Under the pieces are notes generated by a model. The model had not been told where the DNA came from. It saw nothing but the letters and a program-made list of their open reading frames with translations, and did not search any database. From contig JAJHZJ010000532.1 in assembly GCA_023548195.1 (NCBI GenBank), positions 124,001 through 188,000 of the forward strand: a stretch of 64,000 nucleotides of DNA. The letters are read 5' to 3'. Origin of the DNA: Bettongia penicillata ogilbyi (lineage: Eukaryota; Chordata; Mammalia; Diprotodontia; Potoroidae). Shown here piece after piece: positions 1 through 10,975 of this stretch (the first letter of the stretch is position 1; each line of letters starts with the position of its first letter). The position numbers were made by a program, and so were the translations under genes.

Positions 1-55
1 TATGGGAAACACTTTGTAGGTCTTAATGCACTATAAAAGTTCTAGCTAATATTAG
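1..55 (+). mobile_element. MIR-like SINE tail, fragment cut by the window edge
   Basis: The first 50 bases read like the 3' tail of a MIR-type CORE-SINE in sense orientation: a 'cactttgtaggtctta' motif, then an 'actataaaagttctagcta' motif matching the usual 'gctatataaatgctagcta' ending. The body lies outside the window. Confidence 0.5.
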
Positions 56-179
56 AGAGAGTTCTCTTATATTTGCCTCCCTCCCCTCCACCCCGCACTG
101 GGCTATACTAACTACTGCTACCTTCAAAATTATCCTAAAGCACCATGGCATCTACCATTTCCCATCTCATATACTTTAG

Positions 180-655
180 TGATTTTCCACTGAGGATAGG
201 ATAATGTCCAAACTCCTCGGCCTGTTATAAAATCTCTTCAATCTGATCTCACTCTCTGCAGATTTACGTCTCATACAAGTCCTTTTCTCTATCCCTGACT
301 ATTTCTTAAACACTATGCTCACTCCCAGTTCTTGGAACTTTCTAAGTGTATGGTGCTCATGTCTGGAGGGCCCTTTTTCTCTTTCTTCTCTGCCTCTTTA
401 AATTTTACTTGTTGGTCAAAGTGCGGCTTAATTCCCTTGTTAGTGCAAAGACCTTTCCAGTCTGCTCCAGTACAAGTAGACTTATCTGAATGTACCATCC
501 TTCAGAACATTTAATCATATGCTGCCTTGTATTATGATTTAACTATGTGTGTTTTATCCACTGAAGACTGAAGCTCCTAGATGGCAAAGATGGTGACCTA
601 TGTTTCTTGTTGCATCCCTCTCAGTTCTAGCACTCTGATGGGCACTTAGGACAGT
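180..655 (+). mobile_element. L2-like LINE 3' region, old fragment
   Basis: The pyrimidine-rich text has the layout of the 3' part of L2 in sense orientation: a 'gtccaaactcctcggcctg' block, then short C/T-rich phrases, then near 560-650 the closing phrase with 'gaagctcctagatggcaaag' and 'tctagcactctgatgggcac'. It is strongly diverged and has no usable reading frame. The remainder of 56-900 has nothing else I recognise. Confidence 0.5.
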
Positions 656-904
656 TACCCTTTCCACATTGTAGGGGTCAGGGAGCTTGGTACCCCTGCT
701 ATCTGAAAAATCTGCATAAAATTTTTTGGCCCTCCCTTCATATTAGAGAAGAAGTCTGAATTTTTTCTGTTTCTTTTATGAGGTATTTACAGTATTTGTT
801 GTAAAATCTGGGTTAAGTATTTGATCATATGCTCTGCATCGTCAGCTGACCTTCATGCGTCATCTGTATTTTCCACAAAACTTCCCCCCGATTCCCATTT
901 TCCT

Positions 905-1114
905 CTCTTTTTTTGGAGGGGGAAGGTGAGGCAATCAGAGTTAAGGGACTTGCTCAACTGCCACAAGGTAAGTGTCCCATATGGGAAGCATTTTGTAAGT
1001 CTTAATGCACTATAAAAGTGCATTAAAAAGTGCGTAAAAGTGGGGTCAAATGTGAGCGCAGGCCCTCCTGATTCCAGGACTGGTACTCTACTCATCGCAC
1101 CATCTAGTTGCCCC
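905..1114 (-). mobile_element. tRNA-derived CORE-SINE, antisense, with a foreign SINE tail inside
   Basis: The T-rich start, 'gagttaagggacttgctca', 'ggccctcctgattccaggac' and the final 'caccatctagttgcccc' are the reverse complement of a marsupial tRNA-SINE. Its central part is interrupted at about 980-1040 by a sense-orientation SINE tail nearly identical to positions 1-40 of this window. Confidence 0.75.
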
Positions 1115-2222
1115 TTCCTTTTAATTTCTTTTGCCAATCTACTATATAGCGAAACCGTGATGGGGAAAATTGCAGTATGGAAGGGATAAGTCTGTATTGG
1201 GTGGAATAGGCAGGTATAAAATGGAATACCAGTGTGGCTAGGGAGACTAGTTCAACATGGAGAGGCCCTAGGAAAGATATTTTGTCTGAGGCAAGAGGCC
1301 ACGGGTAGAAATGTGAGGTACGTGTGGGACCACCTCTAACAGTAAGTCGGCCAGAGGGACTCTCAGCCAGATACTGGTAGAAAGGGGGATATGCTGACTT
1401 CACAGTGCTGAGGCGCAGGCCACTGAGTTCTTACTGACGATCTTGTCATATAGCTTGGCCTACTTTGGCTCAGGCAATCCTGGATTCTGGTAATAAGATG
1501 CAAGTTATGCTAACCAATAGCCACCAAGATATGAGTTAGTGGCTTTGTATGACAGATTCCCTCTCCCCACTCCTTACCCAGACTACCTGCCGTTTATGGG
1601 TCTTTTCATCACATTGTCCATGGGGAGCAGCCCAGCTCTGCCCGTATGTTACCCCTTCTCCCTGCCCTTGTTACAGTGATGCATTATACGCCTTTCATGT
1701 GGCCTCTTCTCCTTGCATATGGGGTAGGGTAAAGAAGAAAATTATTTAAATCTAATCGGCTCGCTAAGAACTTAAACTATCTGGCCATCGCTTTTCTCCC
1801 AGTCTTTGGTAAATTGCTTCATTTGTCATCTCAAGACAATTCATTGTAATTAAATGGAGATACATATCTTGCACTTTGGGCTACTTTGTGTAGAAGCAAG
1901 TCATTGATTTATCCCCAAGGTAAAAAGTGTGGGGCAAAATGAACCATAAGTTGCAGTTCATCACAAGAACATTTGTGGCACTGTTTGGTTTCGCTTAGAC
2001 ATTCAGGTTTTATATTCACAAATCTGTGACTGAGCTATCTAGTCATGGAAAAGCTCTTTCCTTTGTAGAGGAGAGTTATATACTGGAATAACATGAAGGA
2101 GTTAACAGCCTGCTGTTAAATAAATGAGAGTTAGTGGGCTTGACTTTAGACTGACACCTGAACTATTAAAAGAAACAAGATATATGTACAACTTGGCCCA
2201 TCCAGGGTGAACAAAGAAGATC
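1115..2222. other. No recognised gene or repeat
   Basis: About 1.1 kb of moderate GC content. Reading frames are short (66 to 99 codons), have no recognisable domains and overlap on both strands. I see no promoter, splice pattern or repeat that I can name. Confidence 0.5.
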
Positions 2223-2462
2223 GAGGACAGCTAGGTGATACAGTGGATAGAATGTTAAACCTGGAGTCCGGAAGACTCATCTTTCTGAGTTCAAATCTGG
2301 CTTCAGACACTTACTAGCCTTGTGACCCTGGACAAGTCACTTAACCCTATTTGCTTCAGTTTCCTCATCTGTCAAATGAGCTGGAGAATACCACTTCAGT
2401 ATCTTTGCCAAGAAAATCCCAGAGGGTGTCATGGAATCAAACATGATGGAAAAACACCTGAA
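2223..2462 (+). mobile_element. Mar1-type marsupial SINE, sense, near full length
   Basis: It starts with the tRNA-like head 'gaggacagctaggtgataca', carries a B-box-like 'gagttcaaatctgg', the CORE region 'tttcctcatctgtcaaatga', and the distal part 'agtatctttgccaagaaaat'. The length of about 240 bases fits a complete element of this marsupial class with a LINE-derived 3' half. Confidence 0.88.
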
Positions 2463-2645
2463 GAAAAGCAAATACGAGATCCAGGGATCCAAGTCACATT
2501 GTTCTTTATCTATTACATTCTGAGGAGAAGGCACCACTGAGATTTTAGTAGATTGCAAACTCAAAATGGGTCAAAAAGTGTTAGCCTCCCCCTTCTCTCC
2601 CCACCCCTAAACAGTTTTAGCCTGGATTAAGAGGAGGCATAATAT

Positions 2646-2647
<2 letters not shown>

Positions 2648-2702
<55 letters not shown>
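2648..2702. repeat. (GA)n microsatellite
   Basis: A pure GA dinucleotide run of about 27 units. Its reverse strand (TC) creates a spurious serine-leucine reading frame. Confidence 0.97.
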
Positions 2703-2704
<2 letters not shown>

Positions 2705-2755
2705 ACTTGATACCGTCATCATTTCATTCTGTCTATTTCTTGGAGCACCATTTTG

Positions 2756-3150
2756 AGATGTGCATTCCGATGAGGTAGACCAGGATGGGGAGAGGGCTGA
2801 AGGCTGTCCATTGAAGGAACTAGAGATGTTCATTTAGGGAAAAGAAGACTGAAGGCTTAAGATGTTTTTCTTCAAGTAGTTTTAAGGCTAATTTATGAAA
2901 AAGATTCTAATTTTCTAATTGAGTTTACAAAGAAGAGTCAGAAACACTGAGTAGAAATTTGAGAGAAGATTTTTGGTTTAATAGAAAGCAAAACTTTCTG
3001 ATCATGCAGTCCAAAAGTTACTGGGAAATTCGAGGTCTTCACGTCTGGATATTGACTTATTGTGGATCTTATAGAAGGAATTGCTGTCCAGGTAGGAGTT
3101 ATTCTGGATGACCTTTCAAGTCCCTTGCAGCTCTAAAATTCTTAGGTCAT
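2756..3150 (+). mobile_element. CR1/L3-type LINE 3' end, sense
   Basis: The text follows the 3' end of mammalian L3 (CR1 clade): 'agaccaggatggggagaggg', 'gaaggaactagagatgttca', 'gcagtccaaaagttactggg', 'gaggtcttcacgtctggat', 'ggatgacctttcaagtccct' and a last 'gcagctctaaaattctta'. It is old and diverged with no ORF. Confidence 0.75.
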
Positions 3151-4038
3151 ATATTCTACCATCTAATCTACCAGTTATCTTGGTTATAGGTTTTCCTTTT
3201 TAAAAAAATCAGTAAAACTCATTTTGAATATCACATTTTGTATTCATACTGCATGAAATGCAAACATGGATTGGTTTTATTTTTTTTCCACACAAGGTAC
3301 AAAACATTCATTCCATTCAATCATGGTCAACAAATAATCTGAATTTGCAGTGAAATTAGTGACTGAAAATAATCATACCTTTTTAATAATAATTAAGCAG
3401 CTTCAGTTGAAGTGAAATTTTATGTCCTTTACATAAGATGCTTTATGTGAAACAACCAAGGCAAAAAACGAAAACAATAAAGATTTGTTCATAGATATGG
3501 GAAGAATTCATATCCTGATCCATATTAATGGGGATTACAAATTCTTAACGTATGTGTTTCACTGCTAGTCAGGAAAAATAGCTGAAGGCCATATCTAGTC
3601 TTCAGGCTATGATTTTTCTGTTTTTTAAATGATACAAATATATGACGCACATAGAAACATAAAAGCCTTTTCCCTTGAAGTAAGAGGTAAAACAGAAGGG
3701 GAGCAGTGACCAAAATAAAAAAAAAAATCTATGTTTATCCTCTGAACTGTAAATTCCTAAAGGAATAAGACTTCGTTTTCCTTAGTTATTTCATATTGTG
3801 GCTAAGTAATTAAAATAATCACAAATTATAAAAGTGCCGTACCAGTATGCAGAGTGTATATGAAGGTAACATCCCTTGTGAAGCATTGCATCCTGGGAAT
3901 GTTATTCCTCCAAAGATGGATTACAGTCATAAAATTTTCTGCTAATAAAATCATTGAAAAAAAGTTTTTCTTTGAACTCATTTCTCACAATGTTGCCAAA
4001 GAACTGATAAGATTCTGTTTATATTATTATTATCTTTT
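3151..4038. other. No recognised gene or repeat
   Basis: About 0.9 kb of AT-rich sequence with homopolymer A and T runs. I recognise no repeat family and no plausible coding exon. Confidence 0.5.
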
Positions 4039-4053
4039 AAAAAGTTTGTTGGA

Positions 4054-4713
4054 AGAGATCATAAAAAAGGGAAAAGGACCTACATGTGCAAAAATATTTA
4101 TAATAGCCCTTTTCATGGTGGCAAACTATTGGAAATTGAAGGGATGCCCATCAACTGAAGAATGACTGAAAAAACTGTGCTATACAAATGTAATGGAATG
4201 CTATTGTGCCATAAGAAATGATGAATGGGAAGACTTCAGAAAAACCTGGAAAGACTTGTACAAATTGATGCAAAGTGAAATGAACAGAACCAGGAGAACA
4301 TCATACGTAGTTTCAGCAACATCGTGTGATGATAACCACGAATGGCTCCACTCCTCTCAGCAATATAATGATCCAAGACACATACAAAGAACTCATGAAG
4401 GAAAATGCTGTCTACATCCAGATAAAGAACTGTTAGACTCAGAATGCAGATCAACGGGTATTTTTTCCCTTTATTCTTTCTCATGGTTTTATTTCCTTTT
4501 GATCTACTTCTTCTTCTATAGCTGTGAGTAATATGGAAATATTTTTACATGATAGCACATGTATAAACTATATCAAACTGCCTATCATTTTCAGAAGAGG
4601 GGAGAAAAGGGAAGGAACGAGAAAAATTGGAACTCAAAATCTTGTACAAATGAATGATAAAATTTTTCTTGATATGTAATTGGGGAAAAAATAAAATACT
4701 ATTTAAATTTTTC
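4054..4713 (+). mobile_element. 5'-truncated marsupial L1, sense, with 15-bp target-site duplication
   Basis: Positions 4054-4340 translate to the C-terminal end of L1 ORF2, with fragments such as KIFIIALFMVANYWKLKG and YCAIRNDEWEDFRKTWKDLY, interrupted by a stop after PSTEE. The marsupial L1 3'UTR follows and ends in an A-rich tail with AATAAAA signals near 4690. The insertion is flanked by a perfect direct repeat, 'aaaaagtttgttgga', at 4039-4053 and 4714-4728. It is a dead copy of 660 bases, and the intact TSD suggests it is younger than most repeats here. Confidence 0.93.
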
Positions 4714-4728
4714 AAAAAGTTTGTTGGA

Positions 4729-5640
4729 GGGAAGAGTTTGTCATAGAAATGTTGACAAATCTTTTACATTTTTTGTGTTTATTGTCTTCCTTCCATGCTC
4801 ATTGTTAAATGATCTTGAACTAATCTTATTTAATTGGGCATCTTACCAAGTTTTTTGAAAACTTATTGTCCCTTTATTACGTTTCACTGTTTCATGAGAA
4901 TGTTGCTCATAACCCTCCATTATCCTCCTTCACAAAACTTGATGAATGAGTTTGTTCTGAACTGGAGTTGCCCATGGCCACCTTATCTCTTCCCTTGGCA
5001 GATTTCTGGTTACATTTATATGGAGAACATCAATACTGTTAAGATTCAGTTCTTTTAGTAATACCTAGTGGTCATGAGACAAAAATTTCACGGTAAGAAA
5101 ACCAAGTTAGGTTAATATTTCTGGATGGTATGGTAAGATCTAATACCTCCTTCCAGGCAATTTAGACTACTTTTTCATTAAAAAATATCGATACCAGATT
5201 TGTGTCTTGCTTGACTCAGGAAGCTGAAAGCTTAGATTGGTGACCACATTCCCTCATCACTTGAGTCCAAGAAACCAGGGAGAATTTCGGGCATACCATA
5301 ATGCTTGCCTCCTACATCCAGAGTGGGCAAGTCAAGCAAGGGAACTTTGCTCAGTTCAGTCAGTCCAAGCTTCTTCACTGCCTACCATGCTTGATTCTTC
5401 TGTGACGGCTAAGTAAATGTCTTTTCGTTAACTGTTGAATGACCCCCAGGTGTCTCTTTTTTGCTCCATTATTGAACTGAAACTTCCAGAAGATGACCAG
5501 AGACAGGCCCAACCTGGAAAAAAATGGTCTGAAGTCTATGTGATTCTTTGACAGTTTTGTTATTCTGTTTTGCTATAGGAGAGACCTCTAGGTCACTGAA
5601 AGCTTTGTGAGGGCAGCATAAAAACTAGTGTGTTTTTTTT
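4729..5640. other. No recognised gene; possible unclassified LTR-like stretch near 5190-5520
   Basis: I cannot name a family here. The part around 5190-5520 has higher GC and an 'aagtaaatgtcttttcgtta' block followed by T-rich text, which resembles the R/U5 part of an old LTR, but no ends or TSD are visible. Confidence 0.3.
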
Positions 5641-5646
5641 TTTTTT

Positions 5647-5876
5647 GATTTTCAGTCACATCAGTTGTGTTTGACTCTTCATGAATTCATTTGGGTTTTC
5701 TTGGCAAAGATACTGGAGTGATTTACCATGGCCTTCTCCAGCTCATTTTACAGATGGAGAAACTGAGGCAAACATATGCCTTGCCCAAGATCACACAGCT
5801 AGTGAGGAGATATTTGAACTCATCTTCCTTCCTCCAGGTCTGGCTCTCTATCCACTATGCTACCTTGCTGCTCTCA
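5647..5876 (-). mobile_element. Mar1-type SINE, antisense, near full length
   Basis: The order is the reverse complement of a Mar1-type SINE: 'ttcagtcacatcagttgtgt', 'ttcttggcaaagatactgga', 'ctcattttacagatggagaa', 'gatcacacagctagtgagg' and the tRNA head 'tctatccactatgctacctt'. A T run precedes it on the + strand, the poly(A) of the element. Confidence 0.88.
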
Positions 5877-6188
5877 AGGCACTTTCCCTGGTCACTCTTA
5901 TATTAGTGTAGAGTTACATTATTGGTAACTGTACATGCACAATTGACCTACATGTGGCATGGATAGCTTTTTGAACTCAGATCTTATCTGTCTCTTCCCC
6001 AAGAGAAAGTACAATTTCTGCCCCTGTGGAGAGTAAGAGGAGGGTCATTTAGTTACCACTAGCCTAGTGAGGGAGACGCAGGTAGGATCTAGGCCTGCCA
6101 AGCTTTTTCTCTTTCACCCCTAGGTCTTCAAGAGGATTATCAGGTTAGAATTCTATTTATGAACCATTCAAATACGTGTAGTCTAGAA

Positions 6189-6340
6189 CAGAGGGGTCAA
6201 ACTAACCTAGAACTCCCAGTGCCAGCAGGAACCAGATTAAAATGTAGCTGGGAAATGTTTAACAAAATAAATAAAACTACAATACAACATAGATAATGTT
6301 CATTTGTGGTTTTCTGAGTCAGGAATCTGTGACACCACTG
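6189..6340. mobile_element. Short hAT MITE with terminal inverted repeats and 8-bp TSD
   Basis: It begins CAGAGGGGTCAAA and ends with the near-inverse GTGACACCACTG. The flanks 'gtctagaa' (6181-6188) and 'gtctaggg' (6341-6348) are an 8-bp TSD with two mismatches and fit the NTCTAGAN target preference known for Charlie-type hAT transposons. No transposase is encoded, so it is non-autonomous. Confidence 0.72.
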
Positions 6341-6388
6341 GTCTAGGGATACAATAATTCAGAATAAAAGGTATTTTTCCTGTTCACT

Positions 6389-6524
6389 CTTTTTTGGAGG
6401 TAATCAGGGTAAGTGACTTGTCTCAGGTCACACAGCTAGTAAGTATCTAAGCCTGAATTTGAACTCAGTTCCTCCTGACTTCAGGGCCAATGCTCTATCT
6501 ATTGTACCACTTAGCTGCCCTTAT
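6389..6524 (-). mobile_element. Short tRNA-SINE (MIR/Ther-like), antisense, with 9-bp TSD
   Basis: It reads as T run, 'gtaagtgacttgtctcaggt', 'cacacagctagtaagtatct', 'gaactcagttcctcctgact' and the tRNA head 'accacttagctgcc' in antisense. Direct repeats 'ctgttcact' at 6380-6388 and 6525-6533 frame it. Confidence 0.85.
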
Positions 6525-6539
6525 CTGTTCACTTTCCCC

Positions 6540-7845
6540 CCCCAAATTTATTAATTTATTTGTATTCAGTTTTCAACAATTGCTTCCATAAATTCCAAAT
6601 TTTCTCCCCCTCCCTGTCACCTCCCTCCTCAAGATGGCATGCAGTCTTATATGAGTTCTATACAACCATTCCTATCAAACACGTTTTCACATTAGTCATA
6701 TTGCACAGAATAATTAAAACAAATGGAAGAAACTATGAGAAAAATAAAACATAACAGAGGAGAAAATAGTCTGCTTCATTGTGCATTCTGACTCCATAGT
6801 TCTTTCTCTGGATGTGATTGGTATTTTGTATCATGAGTCCTTTGGAAATGTTTGAGATTCTTGCATTGCTGTGAAGGACTGTCTATCAGAAACAGTCCTT
6901 GCCCACTGTGGCTGTTACTGTGTATAATGTTCCCCTAGTTCTGCTCATTTCACTCAGCATCAGTTCATATAAGACTTTCCAGGGTTTTTCTCAAGTCTTC
7001 CTGTTTGTCACTTCTTATAGCACAACAGTATTCCATCACATTCATATTCCACAGTTTGTTCAGCCATTCCCCAGTTGATGTGCATTCCTTTTGATTTCCA
7101 GTTTTTGGCCAACACAAAGAGAGCTGCCATAAATTTTTTTGTACATGTGAGACCTTTTTCCATTTTTATGATCTTTTTGGGATACAGCCCTAGGAGGGAT
7201 ATTGCTGGGTCAAAGGGCATGCACATTTTTATAGCCCTTTGGGCATAGTTCCAAATTGCTCTCCAGAATGGTTGGATCAGCTCACAGCTCCATCAACAAT
7301 GAATTAATGTTCCAACTCACATATCTTCATTAACATTTGTCATCTTCATGTTTAGTCATGTTAGCCAGTCTGATAGGTGTGATGTGGTATCTCAGAATTG
7401 TTCTGATTTGTATCTCTCTAATCAATAGTGATTTAGAGCCTTTTTTCATGACTATAGATAGCTTTATTTTCTTTCTCTGAAAACTGCCTGTTCACATCCT
7501 TTGACCATTTATCCATTAGGCAATGACTTGTATTCTTGTACATTTGCCTCAGTTCTCTATATATCTTAGAAATGAGGCCCTTATCACAGACACTCGTAAA
7601 AATTCTTTCCCAGTTTTCTGCTTCCCTCCTACTCTTGGTTGCATTGAGTTTGTTTGTGCAAAAACTTTTCATTTGATGTAATCGGTTATCCATTTTGCAT
7701 TTCATCATGTTCTCTATCTCTTGTTTGGTCATGAATTCCTCCGTTCTCCATAAATCTGACAAATAAACTTTTCCTTGTTCCCCTAGTTTGTTTATAGTAT
7801 CAATTTTTATACCTAGATGGTATACCCACTTGGATCTTGATCACT
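6540..7845 (-). mobile_element. 5'-truncated L1, antisense, with ORF2 C-terminal remnants
   Basis: On the minus strand, 7226-7008 encodes an L1 ORF2 tail with segments such as PFDPAISLLGLYPKKIIK and KKFMAALFVLAKNWKSKG. Upstream on the element, 7762-7433 encodes GLISKIYRELRQMYKN and WSKDVNRQFSEKENKA, also typical of L1 ORF2. Frames are broken by stops and shifts between them. The 3'UTR runs toward 6540. This is a dead copy of about 1.3 kb that lacks the endonuclease and catalytic RT region. Confidence 0.92.
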
Positions 7846-8540
7846 CTTAAAGGGTCAGTAACACTTCCCTTGTTTTCTCTAGGTCAGTTCCCTTCCACTA
7901 AATGCTAGTTGGACAAAAGACCATCATGACTAATGGGTATACCTCTCTCCAAAAATAATCAGTGAAAAGAAATCAGAGAAGTTGTACAAGTTAGAGCAGA
8001 TGAATGAGAACACAAGAGGAAATGAGCTCTCTGGACCTGAGAACGAGATGACTGCAAGGAGAGAACATTCTCATCCCAGGGTATTGTCCACTCTTAGCAG
8101 TCTTTAGGCTTACAGGGTCTAGGAATGATGGAACATGTCAGAAACCAACTTCCTCATGTTCCTTCCGGTCAAGGGAGATCTCCATCCCACCATTTAAATG
8201 GTCTTGCTTGTCTACCTTGACTTTCCCTCTGGACCTCCCTCTCTCTGGAAGGGACACTGCACACTGGGTTGGAGGGATCTCTTAGCAGGAGAAACAGCTC
8301 CCTCCTTGTGCACAGCAAGCAGGTCATAAGGTTGCCCATCCAGGGATCTTTCACTGGTCTCAGCAGGAGGGGGTGTTATACTAACAAGTCTCTGAAACTG
8401 GAAATATTTTCAAATATTATTCCAGAGATAGGGACTGTACCTATGATTTCACTGGTTTTGGGAACTCCCCATTAAAGAAATTCCCTGTACCAGTATAAAA
8501 AAGGTTGTCATCTTCACTTCTATTTATTTTCTTAAAAAAT
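7846..8540. other. No recognised gene; possible SINE tail near 8415-8495
   Basis: The piece with 'tttcactggttttgggaact' near 8450 resembles the 3' tail of a marsupial tRNA-SINE. The rest is unclassified. The overlapping 61- and 68-codon frames at 8169-8475 have no recognisable domain. Confidence 0.35.
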
Positions 8541-8650
8541 TGCCTAGGGCACAAAGGTTTATTGACCTGCCCAGGGTCACACAGACAGTATGTATAGAAA
8601 GAAGGTGAAACTTGAACTCAGGTCTTCTCTTTAAGTCATACTGTTTCTCC
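8541..8650 (-). mobile_element. tRNA-SINE fragment, antisense
   Basis: The phrases 'cctgcccagggtcacacaga' and 'cttgaactcaggtcttctct' match the antisense middle of a CORE-SINE. The tRNA head is degraded. Confidence 0.65.
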
Positions 8651-8726
8651 TTCTCATTCATGGTAAGAACCTATGAATACATGTATATTTAAACTAAAAA
8701 TAATTTGGAAAGTTTTATATACTTTT

Positions 8727-8853
8727 TTGGGAGGCAATCAGGGTTAAATGACTTACTGAGGGTCACACATCTAGTGTCTGAGGGCATATTTGAATTCAGG
8801 TCCTCCTGACTCCAGGGCCAGTGTTCTATCCACTTCGCTACCTAGATGTCCCA
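8727..8853 (-). mobile_element. Short tRNA-SINE, antisense, with 18-bp imperfect TSD
   Basis: It runs from a T run through 'gggaggcaatcagggttaaa', 'gggtcacacatctagtgtct', 'gaattcaggtcctcctgact' and 'tatccacttcgctacctaga'. The flanks 'aaagttttatatactttt' (8709-8726) and 'aaagttcaatatactttt' (8854-8871) differ at two positions, a clear target-site duplication. Confidence 0.9.
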
Positions 8854-9257
8854 AAAGTTCAATATACTTTTGATGACTTAATGAAATTTTGTTGAAGAAC
8901 AAAACATGTAATGCTTGGTCACTGAAATATGCATTTCTGTGTATGTAATGCATATTTTATGTGGTTTATACATTGGTGAGTGGTCAGGAAATATTTTAAT
9001 TAAAATTATTTATTATAGTGGCCATGATATCTACACACGCATGCACACATAGAGAGATTTCATGAACATATATATTTGTGAAGTCTTGAAGATTTTTAAT
9101 GGTTATCTTAATTTTTATAATGATAATTTGATTTAGGATGCAAAAAGAAAAAACATTTAGGTCATTCATCTTCAAATCAAGAGGGCTAAATTTAAATGTT
9201 CTCCAAGATCCCTTCCAGGTAGAAAATTCTATTCTAGTGAAAGACAAAAGGGGGTGC

Positions 9258-9425
9258 AGGAGATCTAGGTAGAATTCTCCTCAAGTCATTCACTAACTGT
9301 GTGACTATTGATAAGTCATTTATGATATCTGAACTTCCTTACCTGGAAAATGAGGATAATACCACTCGCATTACCTATCTCATAGGGTATTGTGAGGAAA
9401 GCATTTTGTAAATCTTAAAATAAAT
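9258..9425 (+). mobile_element. MIR-like SINE, sense
   Basis: The CORE and tail are visible: 'cactaactgtgtgactattg', 'cttacctggaaaatgaggat', 'tgtgaggaaagcattttgta'. The 5' tRNA part is eroded. Confidence 0.75.
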
Positions 9426-10157
9426 ATTTTTTAAAAGAGAGGATTCCAGGGAGATGGCTGAGTAGGTCAGAAAACTTTCAGCTCTATAAATTTCCTTCAC
9501 AATAAAAGGCGGAGCATTGCCTTAGAGCTGCAATTTGAGAAGACAGGATCTCCAGTGGGAAAGTTTGGCCTGAGTGAGGTCAAACACCTCCAGGCCAACT
9601 CTGTAGAATCAACAAACAGCAAATCTTGGGGGCAGCTGGGTTGAGAGGCAGCCTCTGCTTTAGGAACTTTAATCTCACTGAGACCGTGTGTGTGGGGGGG
9701 TGTTCGGGGGTGGGGAGGGGTATCGGAATCTGCTGGTTGAATAGGTGAATTTGAAGTACCTTCGATGGTTGAGGGATGCTAAGCACAGCTGTGCTGATCG
9801 GATGCATCCCAGGCTGTGGCTGCCGGGAGAAGGAGCTAGTGCAGTAACAAGGGGTAGGGACCCTGCTGGCTATGGACACTTGCAGGAGAGCAGAGTCCTT
9901 AGTTGGAGTTCTGGACCAGAGAAGGCAGCTGTAGTTTGCAGTCACCTGAGGGTCCAAAAGGAGCAAGATCCTTTGCAGGACAGTGTGGCTGGGGCCCTAG
10001 CTGTGGTTGGACCTTGAGACAAATGTCATGATTGGGGCATCGTTCCCCATACCTTAGGACTACAGTTTGATTATGCTAACAGCAGCTAAAAACAAAATAA
10101 AACAAAAAAAATACAGATTAGTAAATAAAGGAAAACAAAGACAACTATTGATAGTTA

Positions 10158-10975
10158 CTATGGCAATGGAGATCCGGGTTCATATTCAGAGGAAGATAAT
10201 GGAGCTATAAAAGCAACTCCCTTTTCAATGAGGAACATCAAATGATCCTAAGCACAAAAAAATTATTGGAAGAACTTAAAAAGGACTTTAAAAATCAAAT
10301 AAGAGAGACTGAGGAAAAGTTAGAAAACAAATAAGAACAATCCAAGAAAATCATGAAGATTATGAACAGAAAGTAGAGAAAGAGAGAATCAAAAACTTAA
10401 GGAAGAAAATAATTCCTTGAAAACAAGCATTGGACAAGGGGAGTGTAATGACATGTTAAAACCCCAAGAAGTCATAACAAAATCAAAAGAATAAAAAAAA
10501 TAGAAGAGAAAGTGAAACATCTCATAAAAAAAAAAAACAGTCTGGAGACTAGACTGAGGAATAGTCAGACGAACTAAAAATTATGATAAAAAAAATCTTG
10601 ATACAATATTACAAGAAATTATGGAGTAAAATTGCCCAGAAGTTCTAGAACAAGAAGGCAAAGCAGGAACAGAAAAAAAATCCATCAATCACAACCTGAA
10701 AGGGATCCCAGGAGGAAAACTTACAGGAATATCATAGCCAAGTTTCAAAGCTTCCAGGTTAAGGAGAAAATATTGGAAGAAATAAGAAAAAACCAATTTA
10801 AATATCATGGAGCTGCGACAGAGATTACACGAAACCTAACAGCTGCTACGTTAAAGGACCATAGGTCTTAGAATACTCCATGGAGCAAAAGAGATGCAGT
10901 TCCTACCACGGGTCACTTACTCAGCAAAGTTAAGTATAATCTTGAATGGAAAAAAAAATAAACACAACAAAATCA
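10158..10975 (+). pseudogene. ORF1 remnant of the HAL1-like element
   Basis: L1 ORF1 encodes an RNA-binding trimeric protein. Here its coding sequence is broken by many stops and A-run slippage. The first part (10260-10620) is rich in lysine and glutamate codons, as expected for the coiled coil. The best surviving stretch, 10632-10871, has 79 codons and contains ERDPRRKTYRNIIAKFQSFQ and VKEKILEEIRKNQFKYHG, which resemble the L1 ORF1 C-terminal domain in which a basic segment is followed by VKEKIL. Coding continues in fragments to about 10975 ('actcagcaaagttaagtat'). It is not a functional gene. Confidence 0.75.

Noticed and set aside
2627..2833. Minus-strand frame with a Ser-Leu repeat
   Set aside because: Produced by the GA microsatellite.
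4193..4531. 112-codon + frame as a gene
   Set aside because: It is the L1 ORF2 tail running into the L1 3'UTR, inside an insertion with its own TSD.
7008..7762. Minus-strand frames as host genes
   Set aside because: Both are broken pieces of L1 ORF2 recognisable by their conserved segments.
9580..10017. Opposed 128- and 90-codon frames
   Set aside because: They lie in the GC-rich 5'UTR of the HAL1-like element and overlap on both strands without domains.
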